A stretch of 64,000 nt of DNA from Exiguobacterium aurantiacum (GTDB taxonomy: Bacteria > Bacillota > Bacilli > Exiguobacteriales > Exiguobacteriaceae): positions 648,501-712,500 of the forward strand of contig NZ_CP101462.1 in NCBI RefSeq assembly GCF_024362205.1, written 5' to 3'. The position numbers and the translations under genes were made by a program. Within the stretch, counting starts at the first letter, position 1. The number at the start of each line of letters is the position of its first letter. Positions 52,313 through 60,857 of the stretch are shown in pieces. The notes under the pieces are model-generated. The model saw nothing but the letters and a program-made list of their open reading frames with translations, was not told where the DNA came from and made no database searches.

Positions 52313-52531
52313 ATGTTATTCAAAAAGAAAACAGCAGAAGAAGTGGCAGGATCGAAACGGTTTCACGTCAAGTTGACGGAACAACTGCCGGAACTCGGTC
52401 AAATCACCATCCTTGTCGACACGGCAACCGGCGTGAACTATATCCAGACGTGGGTTGGAACAGGTGGTGGCATCACACCGCTGCTTGATGCGAACGGTGA
52501 TGTTGTCGTTGAGGAAGGGTACCGATCGTGA
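52313..52531 (+). CDS. DUF6440-like small protein
   Basis: A 72-aa beta-rich protein with the family core ILVDTATGVNYIQTWVG, then GGGITPLLDANGDVV. GAGGTGGGGG lies before the ATG. Its stop overlaps the start region of the acetyltransferase gene (GTGATG). Function is unknown. Confidence 0.75.
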   Translation: MLFKKKTAEEVAGSKRFHVKLTEQLPELGQITILVDTATGVNYIQTWVGTGGGITPLLDANGDVVVEEGYRS

Positions 52532-53064
52532 TGTCACTCAGCACCAATCGGCTGACGTTACGGCGGGTGATAGCGGACGATGCGCCGCACCTGTTGGCGT
52601 ATTTATCAAAACCCGAGGTCGTCCGCCATATGGGACTCGACCCATTCACGTCGTTAGAGGATGCGTTAGAAGAGATTGCCTGGTACGACTCAATTCTCGA
52701 GGGAGGGACAGGTGTCCGCTGGGGCATCACGTTGACCGGGCAAGATGAGGTCATCGGCAGTTGTGGATTTTTGAACGTCTCAGCGAAACACCGACGAGCC
52801 GAAATTGGGTTTGAGCTCAGCTCGGATCATTGGGGAAGAGGTATTGCTGGTGAGGCGCTCCGAGCGGTCGTTTATCATGGGTTCGCAAAACTCGGGTTCC
52901 ATCGTATCGAGGCGCTCGTTGAACCGGCGAATACCGCGTCACAACAGCTCCTCGAGCGGGTCGGATTTACGCGAGAAGGGTTGCTGCGGGGGTATGAGTT
53001 CACACGTGGTAAGTACGACGATTTATATATGTATTCATTGCTTGAGACAGACAGCATGACATGA
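52531..53064 (+). CDS. GNAT-family N-acetyltransferase (RimJ/RimL-like)
   Basis: The 177-aa acetyltransferase has the GNAT order: TNRLTLRRVIADDAP start, EIGFELSSDHWGRGIAGEAL with the acetyl-CoA pyrophosphate loop (Gx-GxA-like WGRGIAG), and FHRIEALVEPANTASQQLLERVGF. It resembles ribosomal-protein Ser/Ala acetyltransferases but the acceptor is unknown. The start is ATG 52531 or the GTG 3 bp upstream; both lie after GAGGAAGGG. The ABC gene follows 15 bp later. Confidence 0.9.
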   Translation: MSLSTNRLTLRRVIADDAPHLLAYLSKPEVVRHMGLDPFTSLEDALEEIAWYDSILEGGTGVRWGITLTGQDEVIGSCGFLNVSAKHRRAEIGFELSSDHWGRGIAGEALRAVVYHGFAKLGFHRIEALVEPANTASQQLLERVGFTREGLLRGYEFTRGKYDDLYMYSLLETDSMT

Positions 53065-53079
53065 TGGGAGGCGACGCCG

Positions 53080-53784
53080 ATGCAGATTATCGAATTCAAG
53101 AACGTGAGTCATGGAGACATCTTACATAACGTGACGGGATATTTCCGGGCAGGACGGATCACGACGTTCGTCGGTCCGAGCGGGGCCGGCAAGACGACGT
53201 GTCTGAAACACATCAACGGCCTGTTATCACCGGACTCCGGCGCGATTTACTTCAAAGGGGAGAACATCGATTCGATCGATGTCATCGAGTTGCGTCAAAA
53301 AATCGGCATGGCGTTCCAAAGCGCACCGATGATCGATGGGACGGTGTATGACAACATGAACCTGCCGAAAGCCATCTTCGGCGAGACGCTCGAACGCGAG
53401 CGCGCAGCGGACCTATTGCAGAAAGTCGACTTGGGCAACATTTCGCTCGACCAACCGATCAAGACGTTGTCGGGTGGGGAACGCAGTCGCGTCGCGATCG
53501 CCCGGACGCTCGTCAACAAGCCGGACGTGCTGTTGTTGGACGAGATTACGGCGAGCCTCGACTATCGGACCGTAAAAGAGATTGAGCGGTTGATCGTGAG
53601 ACTGCAAAAAGACTTCGGTGTCACCGTCGTTTGGATCACGCATGATTTGGACCAGGCCCGCCGTGTCAGCGATGACATGTGGTTCTTGCGGAACGGGGAA
53701 CTGATCGAATTCGGCGACGCGACGTTCATCGACGAGTCGGACAATCCGATGATCGGTCGTTTCGTGAGGGGGGAAGAGCTATGA
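53080..53784 (+). CDS. fetA: FetA-like ABC transporter ATP-binding protein
   Basis: The 234-aa ABC ATPase has Walker A GPSGAGKTT, signature LSGGERSR, Walker B VLLLDEITASLD (Ile instead of Pro after the catalytic Glu) and the ITHDLDQ loop. The DEITASLD form and the UPF0014 permease immediately downstream identify the FetA/YbbL group, linked to iron export and peroxide resistance in E. coli. GGGAGGCG precedes the ATG. It overlaps the permease gene by ATGA. Confidence 0.87.
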   Translation: MQIIEFKNVSHGDILHNVTGYFRAGRITTFVGPSGAGKTTCLKHINGLLSPDSGAIYFKGENIDSIDVIELRQKIGMAFQSAPMIDGTVYDNMNLPKAIFGETLERERAADLLQKVDLGNISLDQPIKTLSGGERSRVAIARTLVNKPDVLLLDEITASLDYRTVKEIERLIVRLQKDFGVTVVWITHDLDQARRVSDDMWFLRNGELIEFGDATFIDESDNPMIGRFVRGEEL

Positions 53785-54554
53785 CGTTCATCGAACTGAT
53801 GACCTCATTGATTTTCGTCGCCATCCCGCTCGGTTTGGCGCTATTTTTGAAGCTCGGACTCGAACGCGACATCTTGATCGCGACGGTGCGGTCGATTGTT
53901 CAGTTGCTTATCATCGGTTATATTTTGACGTTCGTCTTCGAGAGCGACAGTCCGGTGTTCATGTTGCTCATGATTCTCTTGATGATCGGGGCGGCGACAC
54001 AGAACATTATTAAAAAAGGGGACGGCATCCCCGGCATCACATGGATGATTCTTTTGACCCTCGTCACGGTCGAGACGCTGACGATGGGTCTCATGCTCGG
54101 GTTCGGCATCATCCCGTTTGAGCCGGAGAAAGTCATCCCAATCAGCGGTATGGTCATCGGGAACTGTATGGTATTGTCGCTTTTGTTCTTGAACAAGTTC
54201 AAAGACGAGGTCGAGCGGAGCGATGAAGTGATTGAGCTCATCCTATCGTTCGGCGGCACACCGAAAGCGGCAATCGAGCGCAGTTTGAAGAGCGCCATCC
54301 GCACGAGCATGATCCCGACCGTCGAGGCGCAGAAGACGATGGGGCTCGTCCAACTTCCGGGTATGATGAGCGGACTCATCATCGGCGGGGCCGATCCGAT
54401 GGAAGCGGTGCTGTATCAATTGCTCATCTTGTTCCTCATTTTGACGACCGCGTCCATTTCGGCGGTCATGGTCGGCTATCTCGCGTATCCGCGCCTGTTC
54501 AACCAAAAACTTCAGTTCGTCGGGTTGACGGATCGAAAGGGGAAAACGACATGA
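53781..54554 (+). CDS. fetB: FetB-like ABC permease (UPF0014 family)
   Basis: This 257-aa membrane protein has seven predicted helices. Its family motifs are VRSIVQLLIIGYILTFVF, PISGMVIGNCM and the coupling-region LVQLPGMMSGLIIGGADPMEAVLYQLLI (positions about 195-225, shown in part). Such proteins pair with FetA-type ATPases. The ATG lies in an ATGA overlap with the ATPase gene; GGGGGGAAG precedes it. A VOC-family gene is coupled downstream. Confidence 0.88.
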   Translation: MTFIELMTSLIFVAIPLGLALFLKLGLERDILIATVRSIVQLLIIGYILTFVFESDSPVFMLLMILLMIGAATQNIIKKGDGIPGITWMILLTLVTVETLTMGLMLGFGIIPFEPEKVIPISGMVIGNCMVLSLLFLNKFKDEVERSDEVIELILSFGGTPKAAIERSLKSAIRTSMIPTVEAQKTMGLVQLPGMMSGLIIGGADPMEAVLYQLLILFLILTTASISAVMVGYLAYPRLFNQKLQFVGLTDRKGKTT

Positions 54555-54913
54555 TTCAAGGCATTCATCACGTGCAAGTTACGATCCCGAAAGGGGAGGA
54601 GGAACGGGGGCGCGCGTTTTACTGCGGCGTGCTCGGTCTTCCAGAAATCGAGAAACCGGCGTCGCTTCAAGGACGGGGCGGGTTTTGGCTCGAGGTCGGC
54701 GACCAGAGCGTCCACGTCGGTACCGAGGACGGGTTTGACCGGCTGTCGACGAAAGGACACGTCGCTTATGCCGTGTCCGACTTGGCGGAGTGGGGACAGA
54801 AGCTTGAGGCGGAAGGGATCGAGCGGCTCACGGGTATCCCGATTCCCGGATTTGACCGGTTCGAGTTCCGTGACCCGTTTGGTAATCGGGTCGAGATGAT
54901 TCAAGCGATTTAG
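54551..54913 (+). CDS. VOC-family (glyoxalase-like) protein
   Basis: A 120-aa protein with two beta-alpha-beta-beta-beta modules. IHHVQVTIPKGEEERGRAFY lies at the start (metal-site His), HVAYAVSDL in the middle, and FEFRDPFGNRVEMIQ near the end (Glu ligand). It may be a lyase, dioxygenase or fosfomycin-type resistance protein; the fold alone does not decide. It overlaps fetB by ATGA and ends the operon. Confidence 0.87.
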   Translation: MIQGIHHVQVTIPKGEEERGRAFYCGVLGLPEIEKPASLQGRGGFWLEVGDQSVHVGTEDGFDRLSTKGHVAYAVSDLAEWGQKLEAEGIERLTGIPIPGFDRFEFRDPFGNRVEMIQAI

Positions 54914-54916
54914 ACG

Positions 54917-54948
54917 AAAGGAGCGTCCATTTGATTGGACGCTCCTTT
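54917..54948 (+). terminator. Terminator after the VOC gene
   Basis: AAAGGAGCGTCCA and TGGACGCTCCTTT form a 13-bp perfect stem with a 6-nt loop; the T tract is short. Confidence 0.8.
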
Positions 54949-54956
54949 GCCATATG

Positions 54957-55301
54957 TTATGCCGGGACAATCGTGCCTTGATGGAACTTCATCTTCCATG
55001 TCCCGTCAATGTTGACCCAAATCGAACTGCGAAGCGCGGATTGCCCCGTCGTATGATTCTCGGTCCGATATGTGGCGAGGACGACGTCGTCCCGGATGAC
55101 ATCGAGCTTGAAATTGGTGAGCGTGATGTCAATCTCCCCGAGGTCCATCGTGTTCGTATCCTCTTCTCTGTAGAGAATCCGCCCCGAACTGCCGATTTCA
55201 AAAAAGTCTTCCGTCACCAAATCACGCAATCGTTCCGGCGACGTTCTTACCGTCGACGTCAACAACAGTCGTTCTTTTTCTTCAATCAACGGTGCAAGCA
55301 T
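54957..55301 (-). CDS. DUF4440/SnoaL-like (NTF2-fold) protein
   Basis: The 114-aa protein fits the NTF2-like DUF4440 pattern: N-terminal helices (LLLTSTVRTSPERLRDLVTEDFFEIGSSG, in part), then strands (LATYRTENH, RSSIWVNIDGTWKMKFHQGT). It starts at ATG 55301 after AGGAAGGAG, rather than at the GTG 9 bp upstream. It is the last gene of the minus-strand run after the SMR pair. Function is unknown. Confidence 0.8.
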   Translation of the reverse strand: MLAPLIEEKERLLLTSTVRTSPERLRDLVTEDFFEIGSSGRILYREEDTNTMDLGEIDITLTNFKLDVIRDDVVLATYRTENHTTGQSALRSSIWVNIDGTWKMKFHQGTIVPA

Positions 55302-55327
55302 ATGCGCCACTCCTTCCTGGATGACCG

Positions 55328-55663
55328 CTATCCGTGTACCGTATTCGTTTTCCCGAAATTCATGACGATGACACCAACGACGATGATGATCAGGCCGATG
55401 CTGTTCAACGTCGACAGCACTTCCCCGTACAAGAACACACCAATCAGCCCGGTTGCGACCGTGCCAAGCCCGGCCCAGACGCTATAGGCGATGCTGAGCG
55501 GAATGGTTTTCAAGACGATGCCCATCAACGTGAACGAGATGGCAAAACTCACAAGTAACACCAGGCTCGGAAGCAAGTTCGAAAAGCCGTCCGACAGCTT
55601 CAACATCGACGTCCCGAGTACTTCGAACGCGATCGATAATAGTAAGATTCCATAGGATTTCAT
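55328..55663 (-). CDS. Small multidrug resistance (SMR) protein, second of a pair
   Basis: The 111-aa product has four helices and the SMR core: LLSIAFEVLGTSMLKLSDGF with the essential Glu13, PLSIAYSVWAGLGTV, and a C-terminal GVIVMNF. AAGGAGGC precedes ATG 55663. It lies 11 bp after another SMR gene; such pairs (YkkCD, EbrAB, YvdRS) act as heterodimers exporting cationic compounds or guanidinium. Confidence 0.92.
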   Translation of the reverse strand: MKSYGILLLSIAFEVLGTSMLKLSDGFSNLLPSLVLLVSFAISFTLMGIVLKTIPLSIAYSVWAGLGTVATGLIGVFLYGEVLSTLNSIGLIIIVVGVIVMNFGKTNTVHG

Positions 55664-55674
55664 AGCTTGCCTCC

Positions 55675-55983
55675 TTATAGTTTCATCAATACAAGTCCGA
55701 CGATGACGAGCCCGATGCCGATGACAGTCTGAATCCGGACTTGTTCCTTGAAGACGAGGAAGCCAATCAACGCCGTCGCAGCCGTGCCGACCCCGCTCCA
55801 AAATGCATAGGCGAAACTGAGTGGGATGGATAATAGGGCGAGCGACAACAAGTAAAAAGCCGTCACGTAACCGAAGGCGACACCGAGAACGGGCAGGCGA
55901 CTTGTTGTCATCGCGTTCAGCTTCAACATGCTCGAACCGAACAGTTCAGAGACGATGGCACCGACGAGATACACGAAGCCCAT
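55675..55983 (-). CDS. Small multidrug resistance (SMR) protein, first of a pair
   Basis: A 102-aa, four-helix SMR protein with Glu13 in GAIVSELFGSSMLKL and PLSFAYAFWSGVGTAATALIG. AAGGAGAATC precedes ATG 55983, within the end of the TetR gene (1-bp gap to its stop). It shares an operon with the TetR repressor and second SMR gene. The order TetR-SMR-SMR matches yvdT-yvdS-yvdR of Bacillus. Confidence 0.92.
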   Translation of the reverse strand: MGFVYLVGAIVSELFGSSMLKLNAMTTSRLPVLGVAFGYVTAFYLLSLALLSIPLSFAYAFWSGVGTAATALIGFLVFKEQVRIQTVIGIGLVIVGLVLMKL

Positions 55984-55984
55984 G

Positions 55985-56512
55985 TTACGATTCTCCTTTT
56001 GACAGCACGTCGCACTTTTGTCGGATGATGCGGGGGGCACGGTCTTTGAACGCAGCGCTATAGCCGTATGTCAACGCGAACCAAAACCCGTCGCAGAGTA
56101 GTCGAAGCTCGAGCACGCAATCAGCATCTGGACCATCCGCGGCGAACTGTTCATCCCATCGTTTGGCGGCGTCATTCCAAAGCTTTCCGCTCGTATCTTC
56201 TTGGGATGAGATGAAGACGGCAATCAAGTCGGCATCACCATCGCTATAATCGAGCGTCGCGAGGGCGTAGGCGCGTGTGAACGGATAAGGACCATCCAAC
56301 CCGGTTTGATGATGGACGATCCGATTTTCAAATTCATCGAGTGCCATTCTATTCATCTGCTGCAACAGGTTGGCCTTGCTTTCAAAGTGGTATAAGACGC
56401 CACCTTTCGTGATACCGGCGCGTTTGGCTAAGTGGTCCATCGACAGTTGTTGAATGCCCTCGGTTTGAATGATCTGTGCGGCGGTCCGCAGTAACAATTG
56501 TTTTTTACTCAT
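55985..56512 (-). CDS. TetR-family repressor of the SMR operon
   Basis: The 175-aa regulator has an N-terminal helix-turn-helix (IQQLSMDHLAKRAGITKGGVLYHF, about residues 19-42, in part) and a C-terminal ligand domain with a YfiR-like end. AGGAGGGCAC lies before the ATG. It heads the operon and a perfect dyad lies just upstream, so autorepression is likely. The inducer would be a substrate of the SMR pair. Confidence 0.9.
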   Translation of the reverse strand: MSKKQLLLRTAAQIIQTEGIQQLSMDHLAKRAGITKGGVLYHFESKANLLQQMNRMALDEFENRIVHHQTGLDGPYPFTRAYALATLDYSDGDADLIAVFISSQEDTSGKLWNDAAKRWDEQFAADGPDADCVLELRLLCDGFWFALTYGYSAAFKDRAPRIIRQKCDVLSKGES

Positions 56513-56529
56513 GTGTGCCCTCCTTACTG

Positions 56530-56545
56530 TACTGAACGGTCAGTA
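56530..56545. promoter_or_regulatory. TetR-type operator
   Basis: TACTGA-acgg-TCAGTA is a perfect 16-bp inverted repeat, 18 bp upstream of the TetR ATG. It overlaps a minus-strand -10-like TATACT. This is the usual autoregulatory layout. Confidence 0.75.
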
Positions 56546-56620
56546 TAGTGAGCGTATCAGACTAGAGTTGGGTTGTCGAGATGAATACATGAATGGGATA
56601 ATTAGGAAAAGGGGGGAGAG

Positions 56621-57196
56621 ATGATGGGTTCACATTTGATGCATCTCGTCATCGCGAATGAGGTGTTGGCGCATTTGACAGATGTCGATCGCACGGCTTT
56701 TTTGTTGGGAAATCTTGCGCCCGATGCGACGACTTCTAAACAAAACACCCACTATTACGCGGGACGGCATGAGGATATGACAAGACGGCTCGATCTTGAT
56801 CAATATTGGGTGGACAGTGCGGACGAGAATCAATCGTTCCGCCTCGGCTATTATTGCCATCTCGTCGCGGACGAGATTTGGTTGCAGGGGTTTTATAAAG
56901 CCTGGCTCAAACAGGTCATCACGCAACACCCAGAAACAAAGGTGATGTATTACGCTGATTTTGATGCATACAACGCTCGTTTAGGGCAACGATTGGACGG
57001 TTTCGATTTCGACGTGTTAACCGATGCCGCACAAGGCGAGCTGCTGGCACTGATCCTCAAAATCAAACAAGATGCGAAGGCGAAAGAGGAAGGGACGTAC
57101 ACGATGTTTTTGCCACACCAGTTCGATGGCTACGTCGAGACGTGCATCCTTCGTTGTCGACAGATGGTCCAACAGAAGAGTGGGGTGATTACATGA
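56621..57196 (+). CDS. Zinc-dependent phospholipase C family protein
   Basis: The 191-aa protein begins MGSHLMHLVIANEVL and has FLLGNLAPDA, HYYAGRHEDM and YYCHLVADEIW. This gives the scattered His/Asp ligands of the zinc-dependent phospholipase C/S1-P1 nuclease-like fold. No signal peptide is seen, so it is probably cytoplasmic and not a classic toxin. Two ATG codons (56621, 56624) follow GGGGGGAG. It overlaps the next small membrane gene by ATGA. Confidence 0.8.
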   Translation: MMGSHLMHLVIANEVLAHLTDVDRTAFLLGNLAPDATTSKQNTHYYAGRHEDMTRRLDLDQYWVDSADENQSFRLGYYCHLVADEIWLQGFYKAWLKQVITQHPETKVMYYADFDAYNARLGQRLDGFDFDVLTDAAQGELLALILKIKQDAKAKEEGTYTMFLPHQFDGYVETCILRCRQMVQQKSGVIT

Positions 57197-57483
57197 TTCG
57201 ACGTCACTATGCGCCGCTCTACGTGACGTTTGGACTTTCAATCCTGACAATCGTGGCGCTGTTCACTGTGAACGCTCGCTTTTTTCCCGATTTGGATTTG
57301 ATGACGGCTATTTGGGTCTACATTGCCTTAGATGTCGCCCTGATTGCCACATTGATTTGGGGCCTATTCTCAAAAGACAAGACGGTACGCGTGTTCAGCC
57401 TCGTTGGGAATCTTGGATTGATCGTGCCGCTATCGATTTGGATTTTTTTGTTGTTGCTCGCTAACGGGATTTCGGAAGCGTGA
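57193..57483 (+). CDS. Small hypothetical membrane protein
   Basis: A 96-aa protein with three hydrophobic segments (about 9-27, 38-57 and 68-90) and a basic N terminus (MIRRHY). It is coupled to the phospholipase-like gene by ATGA. Family is not recognised. Confidence 0.65.
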   Translation: MIRRHYAPLYVTFGLSILTIVALFTVNARFFPDLDLMTAIWVYIALDVALIATLIWGLFSKDKTVRVFSLVGNLGLIVPLSIWIFLLLLANGISEA

Positions 57484-57512
57484 TCGGACAAATGAGAATG
57501 TATATTTACTTA

Positions 57513-57546
57513 GAAAGTGGACAGGCGTTCCGCTTTCTTTTTTTGT
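57513..57546 (+). terminator. Terminator upstream of the siderophore operon
   Basis: GAAAGTGG and CCGCTTTC (one G-T pair) enclose a 9-nt loop, followed by nine T. Confidence 0.75.
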
Positions 57547-57598
57547 TGGCATTAGATAGAAAGAATAATATTTCCATTCCCAATTTGAAAATTTGGCA

Positions 57599-57627
57599 TT
57601 GCACAACCTTTTTTTGTTTGTTATGCT
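57599..57627 (+). promoter_or_regulatory. Promoter of the siderophore uptake operon
   Basis: TTGCAC-N17-TATGCT, with ideal spacing, lies 19 bp upstream of a perfect Fur box. Confidence 0.55.
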
Positions 57628-57645
57628 TCTCAATGAAAACGACAA

Positions 57646-57660
57646 TGATAATCATTATCA
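57646..57660. promoter_or_regulatory. Fur box
   Basis: TGATAATCATTATCA is a perfect 7-1-7 Fur box. It lies over the expected transcription start of the iron uptake operon, so Fe-Fur should repress it. Confidence 0.92.
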
Positions 57661-57690
57661 CTGAGAAGGTGTCGCTGTTCCATACATAAA

Positions 57691-57705
57691 CGATAATCAT
57701 GAACA
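57691..57705. promoter_or_regulatory. Second, weaker Fur-like box
   Basis: CGATAATCATGAACA matches the 7-1-7 Fur box at 12 of 15 positions, 30 bp downstream of the perfect box. Confidence 0.5.
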
Positions 57706-57765
57706 CGATGCGATTCGACTGAGAAGGTTGTCATTCAAAAACAGATATACAGGGAGATGGAAAGA

Positions 57766-58767
57766 ATGGGGAAATGGAAAGCAGCAGTCATGCTCACATC
57801 ACTCGTCTTCACGCTAGCCGCATGCGGCAGCACGGACGAGACGAAAGACACAGGAAGTGCGGAAGCGGAAACGGCACCCAAGACGGTTGAAATCACGGAT
57901 GCACATGGCACGATTGAAGTGCCGATCAACCCGGAGAAGGTCGTCGCTCTCGACAACCGAACATTCGAGACGCTCTCAGATTGGGGCATCGACTTGGTGG
58001 CGGCACCAATCGGATTGATTCCAGCGGACTTGCCTTATAAAAACGATAAAGACATCGTAGACGTTGGGATGCACAATGAGCCGAACCTCGAAGCGATCGC
58101 CGGTGTAGATCCGGATGTCGTCATCGTCGGACAACGATTCGCCGACTACTACGAAGACATTAAAAAATTGGTCCCGGAAGCGGCCGTCATCAACTTGGAC
58201 ATCGAGCTCCCCGAAGATGCGGGTACGCCAGGTGAGATTTTGGTGGAGGGTTTTGAGACGACGACGCGTTCACTCGGTCAAATCTTTGAAAAAGAAACGG
58301 AAGCAGATGAGCTCATCGCTAGTTTTGAAGCATCAATCGATAGTGTGAAAGAGGCATACGATAGTGAAGACAAGGTGATGTCAGTCATCGTTTCAGGCGG
58401 CGATATCGGATTCTCGGCGCCGAACACAGGTCGTGTCTTCGGACCGATGTATGACATCTTTGACTGGACACCTGCCCTCGAAGTAGCGAAAACGACAGGG
58501 GACCACCAAGGGGATGAGGTATCGGTTGAAGCGATTGCGGAGAGTGATCCAGATTGGTTGCTCGTTCTCGACCGTGATGCGGCGATTACAAGTATGGAAG
58601 ACGCTGTACCTGCAGCGGACGTGATCGACAACGCACCGGCACTCCAAAAAACGAAAGCCGTGACAGACGAAAAAATCGTGTATGCGCCGAACGATACGTA
58701 CATCAACGAGTCGATTCAAACTTATTCTGAACTATTTAACGACATCGCAGCCGCGCTTTCGAAGTAA
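57766..58767 (+). CDS. yclQ: Siderophore-binding lipoprotein, YclQ-like
   Basis: The 333-aa substrate-binding protein has a lipoprotein signal with the lipobox LAAC near residue 20. The helical-backbone (class III) binding-protein layout follows: PEKVVALDNRTFETLSDWGID, PNLEAIAGVDPDVVIVGQR. It binds ferric siderophore outside the cell; YclQ of Bacillus binds petrobactin-type catecholates. The ATG at 57766 is 9 bp after AGGGAG; the ATG three codons earlier is too close. It is the first gene after the Fur box. Confidence 0.9.
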   Translation: MGKWKAAVMLTSLVFTLAACGSTDETKDTGSAEAETAPKTVEITDAHGTIEVPINPEKVVALDNRTFETLSDWGIDLVAAPIGLIPADLPYKNDKDIVDVGMHNEPNLEAIAGVDPDVVIVGQRFADYYEDIKKLVPEAAVINLDIELPEDAGTPGEILVEGFETTTRSLGQIFEKETEADELIASFEASIDSVKEAYDSEDKVMSVIVSGGDIGFSAPNTGRVFGPMYDIFDWTPALEVAKTTGDHQGDEVSVEAIAESDPDWLLVLDRDAAITSMEDAVPAADVIDNAPALQKTKAVTDEKIVYAPNDTYINESIQTYSELFNDIAAALSK

Positions 58768-58779
58768 GGGAGTCACGTT

Positions 58780-59784
58780 GTGCAAAAACCAATGACAGCA
58801 AGGGTTGAGACATTGTCTCAGCCCTCCTTTTCTAACATATGGACGAAGTCCTTTATCGGAGCGGTGCTCGTTGTGCTCATGTTGGCGGGCCTTTCGCTCG
58901 TGACCGGCGTCTATGACATTCGTCAAGAAGGCGGGTCGGACATGTTTTGGATCACCCGCGTTCCGCGCACGGTCGCCATCATGTTGACCGGTGCCGCCAT
59001 GGCGATGTCAGGGCTCGTTATGCAACTAATCACGCAAAACCGTCTCGTCGAACCGACGACGACCGGGACACTCGAATGGGCGGGGCTCGGTCTGCTCGCG
59101 GTGTATCTGCTCGTCCCGGCACCGACGCTCATGATGCGGATGACGGGGGCGATTGTCTTCTCATTCATCGGGACGATGGTCTTCTTCTGGTTCCTGCGTT
59201 CGGTCAAACTCCGCTCGTCGTTGATTGTCCCAATTATCGGACTCATGCTCGGGGCGGTCGTCTCGGCCGTGTCGACGTTTCTCGGTTTATTTTTTCAAGC
59301 GAGTCAGACAATCGAAGGTTGGTTCGTCGGATCGTTCGCATCGGTGCAGATTGGACGATACGAATACTTGTGGCTCATTATTCTCGTCACATTCTTCATC
59401 TTCATCCTCGCGAACCGCTTGACGCTTGCTGGACTCGGAGAAGACATCGCGACGAGCCTCGGCGTCAACTATAGCCGTTTGATTTTGATGGCGACGGGAC
59501 TGATCGCACTCGCGGTCGGGGTCGTGGCGACGGTCATCGGCAACCTGCCGTTTCTCGGACTGATCGTCCCGAACATCGTCTCGATGTTTCGCGGGGACGA
59601 CCTCCGTAGCAACTTGCCGTGGGTATGCGTCATCGGGATGGGAACGGTCCTCGTCAGCGACTTGATTTCTCGGACGATTATCATGCCGTTCGAATTGCCG
59701 GTATCGCTCATTCTCGGAACAATGGGGTCAATCGTATTTATCGTGATTCTCTTGAGACAACGTAAGACGGGAGGGGTACGATGA
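58780..59784 (+). CDS. yclN: Iron-siderophore ABC permease, YclN-like
   Basis: A 334-aa FecCD-family permease with about nine to ten helices: RVPRTVAIMLTGAAMAMSGLVMQ near residue 60, and the coupling segment GNLPFLGLIVPNIVS. It starts at GTG 58780, 7 bp after AAGGGAG, 12 bp after the binding-protein stop. It pairs with the second permease, which it overlaps by ATGA. Confidence 0.92.
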   Translation: MQKPMTARVETLSQPSFSNIWTKSFIGAVLVVLMLAGLSLVTGVYDIRQEGGSDMFWITRVPRTVAIMLTGAAMAMSGLVMQLITQNRLVEPTTTGTLEWAGLGLLAVYLLVPAPTLMMRMTGAIVFSFIGTMVFFWFLRSVKLRSSLIVPIIGLMLGAVVSAVSTFLGLFFQASQTIEGWFVGSFASVQIGRYEYLWLIILVTFFIFILANRLTLAGLGEDIATSLGVNYSRLILMATGLIALAVGVVATVIGNLPFLGLIVPNIVSMFRGDDLRSNLPWVCVIGMGTVLVSDLISRTIIMPFELPVSLILGTMGSIVFIVILLRQRKTGGVR

Positions 59785-60857
59785 GCACACTTATTGAAAA
59801 TAAGACGAAGCAACGAGAAGCGTATGACGTGGATGGTCGATCCGTGCATACGGAAGAACGGTGCGCGACGGCGTTTCGTTCCAAACGAGAACAGCGCCGT
59901 TATTGGCTGTTCCTTGCCTTCTTCATTGTCGGGGGATTGCTTTGTGCGTTCGGATTACTCGTCTATAACAACCCGGTCCCGTTCGACTCGCCGTCGTTCG
60001 TCCCGGTCGTCGAGCGTCGGGTCGTCGCCGTCATCACGATGGCGATTGCCGCGCTCTGTCAAAGCTTGGCGACGGTCGCGTTCCATTCAGTGACGAACAA
60101 TCGCATCATCACGCCATCATTGCTCGGATTCGACGCGCTCTACTCGACGATTCAGACGAGTATGATCTTCTTCTTCGGCGCGGGTGCGCTGATCGGTTTT
60201 TCGGGGACGGGTGCGTTTTTGACCCAGGTCGGCCTCATGGTGCTCATGAGTTTGCTCTTGTACGGCTGGCTCTTGTCAGGAAAATACGGCAACCTGCAAC
60301 TGATGCTTCTCGTCGGAATTATCATCGGGACGGGATTGAATTCGGTGTCCTCGTTCATGCGACGCATGCTTGCTCCATCCGAGTTCGACGTCCTGCAGGC
60401 CCGTCTGTTCGGATCGGTGATGCATGCCGATGCCGCCTACTTCCCAATCGTCATTCCGATTGTGATTGTCGTCGGGACGTTGTTGTATAGTTTCTCCAAT
60501 CGCTTGAACGTCGTCGCACTCGGGAAAGACGTGGCGACATCGTTCGGGGTGAACCATCGCCGTAGTGTCATCTTTACGCTCGTCTTAATCTCGCTTCTCA
60601 TGTCGGTATCGACGGCGCTGATTGGACCGTTGACGTTCTTCGGATTCTTGGTGGCGACGCTCAGTTATCAAGTGGCAGCGACGTACGACCATAAGTATGT
60701 ATTTCCGATGGCATTCGCACTTGGTTTCTTCGTTCTGACGAGCGCGTATTTCTTTATGTATCACATTCTCAATACACCGAGTGTCGTGTCCGTCATCATC
60801 GAACTGTTCGGCGGCGTGATTTTCTTAGCGGTGATTTTAAGGAAGAGGTCGCTATGA
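59781..60857 (+). CDS. yclO: Iron-siderophore ABC permease, YclO-like
   Basis: The 358-aa FecCD-family permease partners the upstream one. It has a 40-residue charged N-terminal extension before the first helix, longer than usual. Nevertheless the ATG has a good ribosome site (GGGAGGGG) and an ATGA overlap. VVERRVVAVITMAIAALCQSLA and GPLTFFGFLVATLSY mark the family. It overlaps the ATPase gene by ATGA. Confidence 0.92.
   Translation: MSTLIENKTKQREAYDVDGRSVHTEERCATAFRSKREQRRYWLFLAFFIVGGLLCAFGLLVYNNPVPFDSPSFVPVVERRVVAVITMAIAALCQSLATVAFHSVTNNRIITPSLLGFDALYSTIQTSMIFFFGAGALIGFSGTGAFLTQVGLMVLMSLLLYGWLLSGKYGNLQLMLLVGIIIGTGLNSVSSFMRRMLAPSEFDVLQARLFGSVMHADAAYFPIVIPIVIVVGTLLYSFSNRLNVVALGKDVATSFGVNHRRSVIFTLVLISLLMSVSTALIGPLTFFGFLVATLSYQVAATYDHKYVFPMAFALGFFVLTSAYFFMYHILNTPSVVSVIIELFGGVIFLAVILRKRSL

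Noticed and set aside
57480-57706. Short open frames on both strands across the Fur box region
   Set aside because: They lie over a terminator, a promoter and a perfect Fur box, lack ribosome sites, and have AT-driven Ile/Phe/Leu text.
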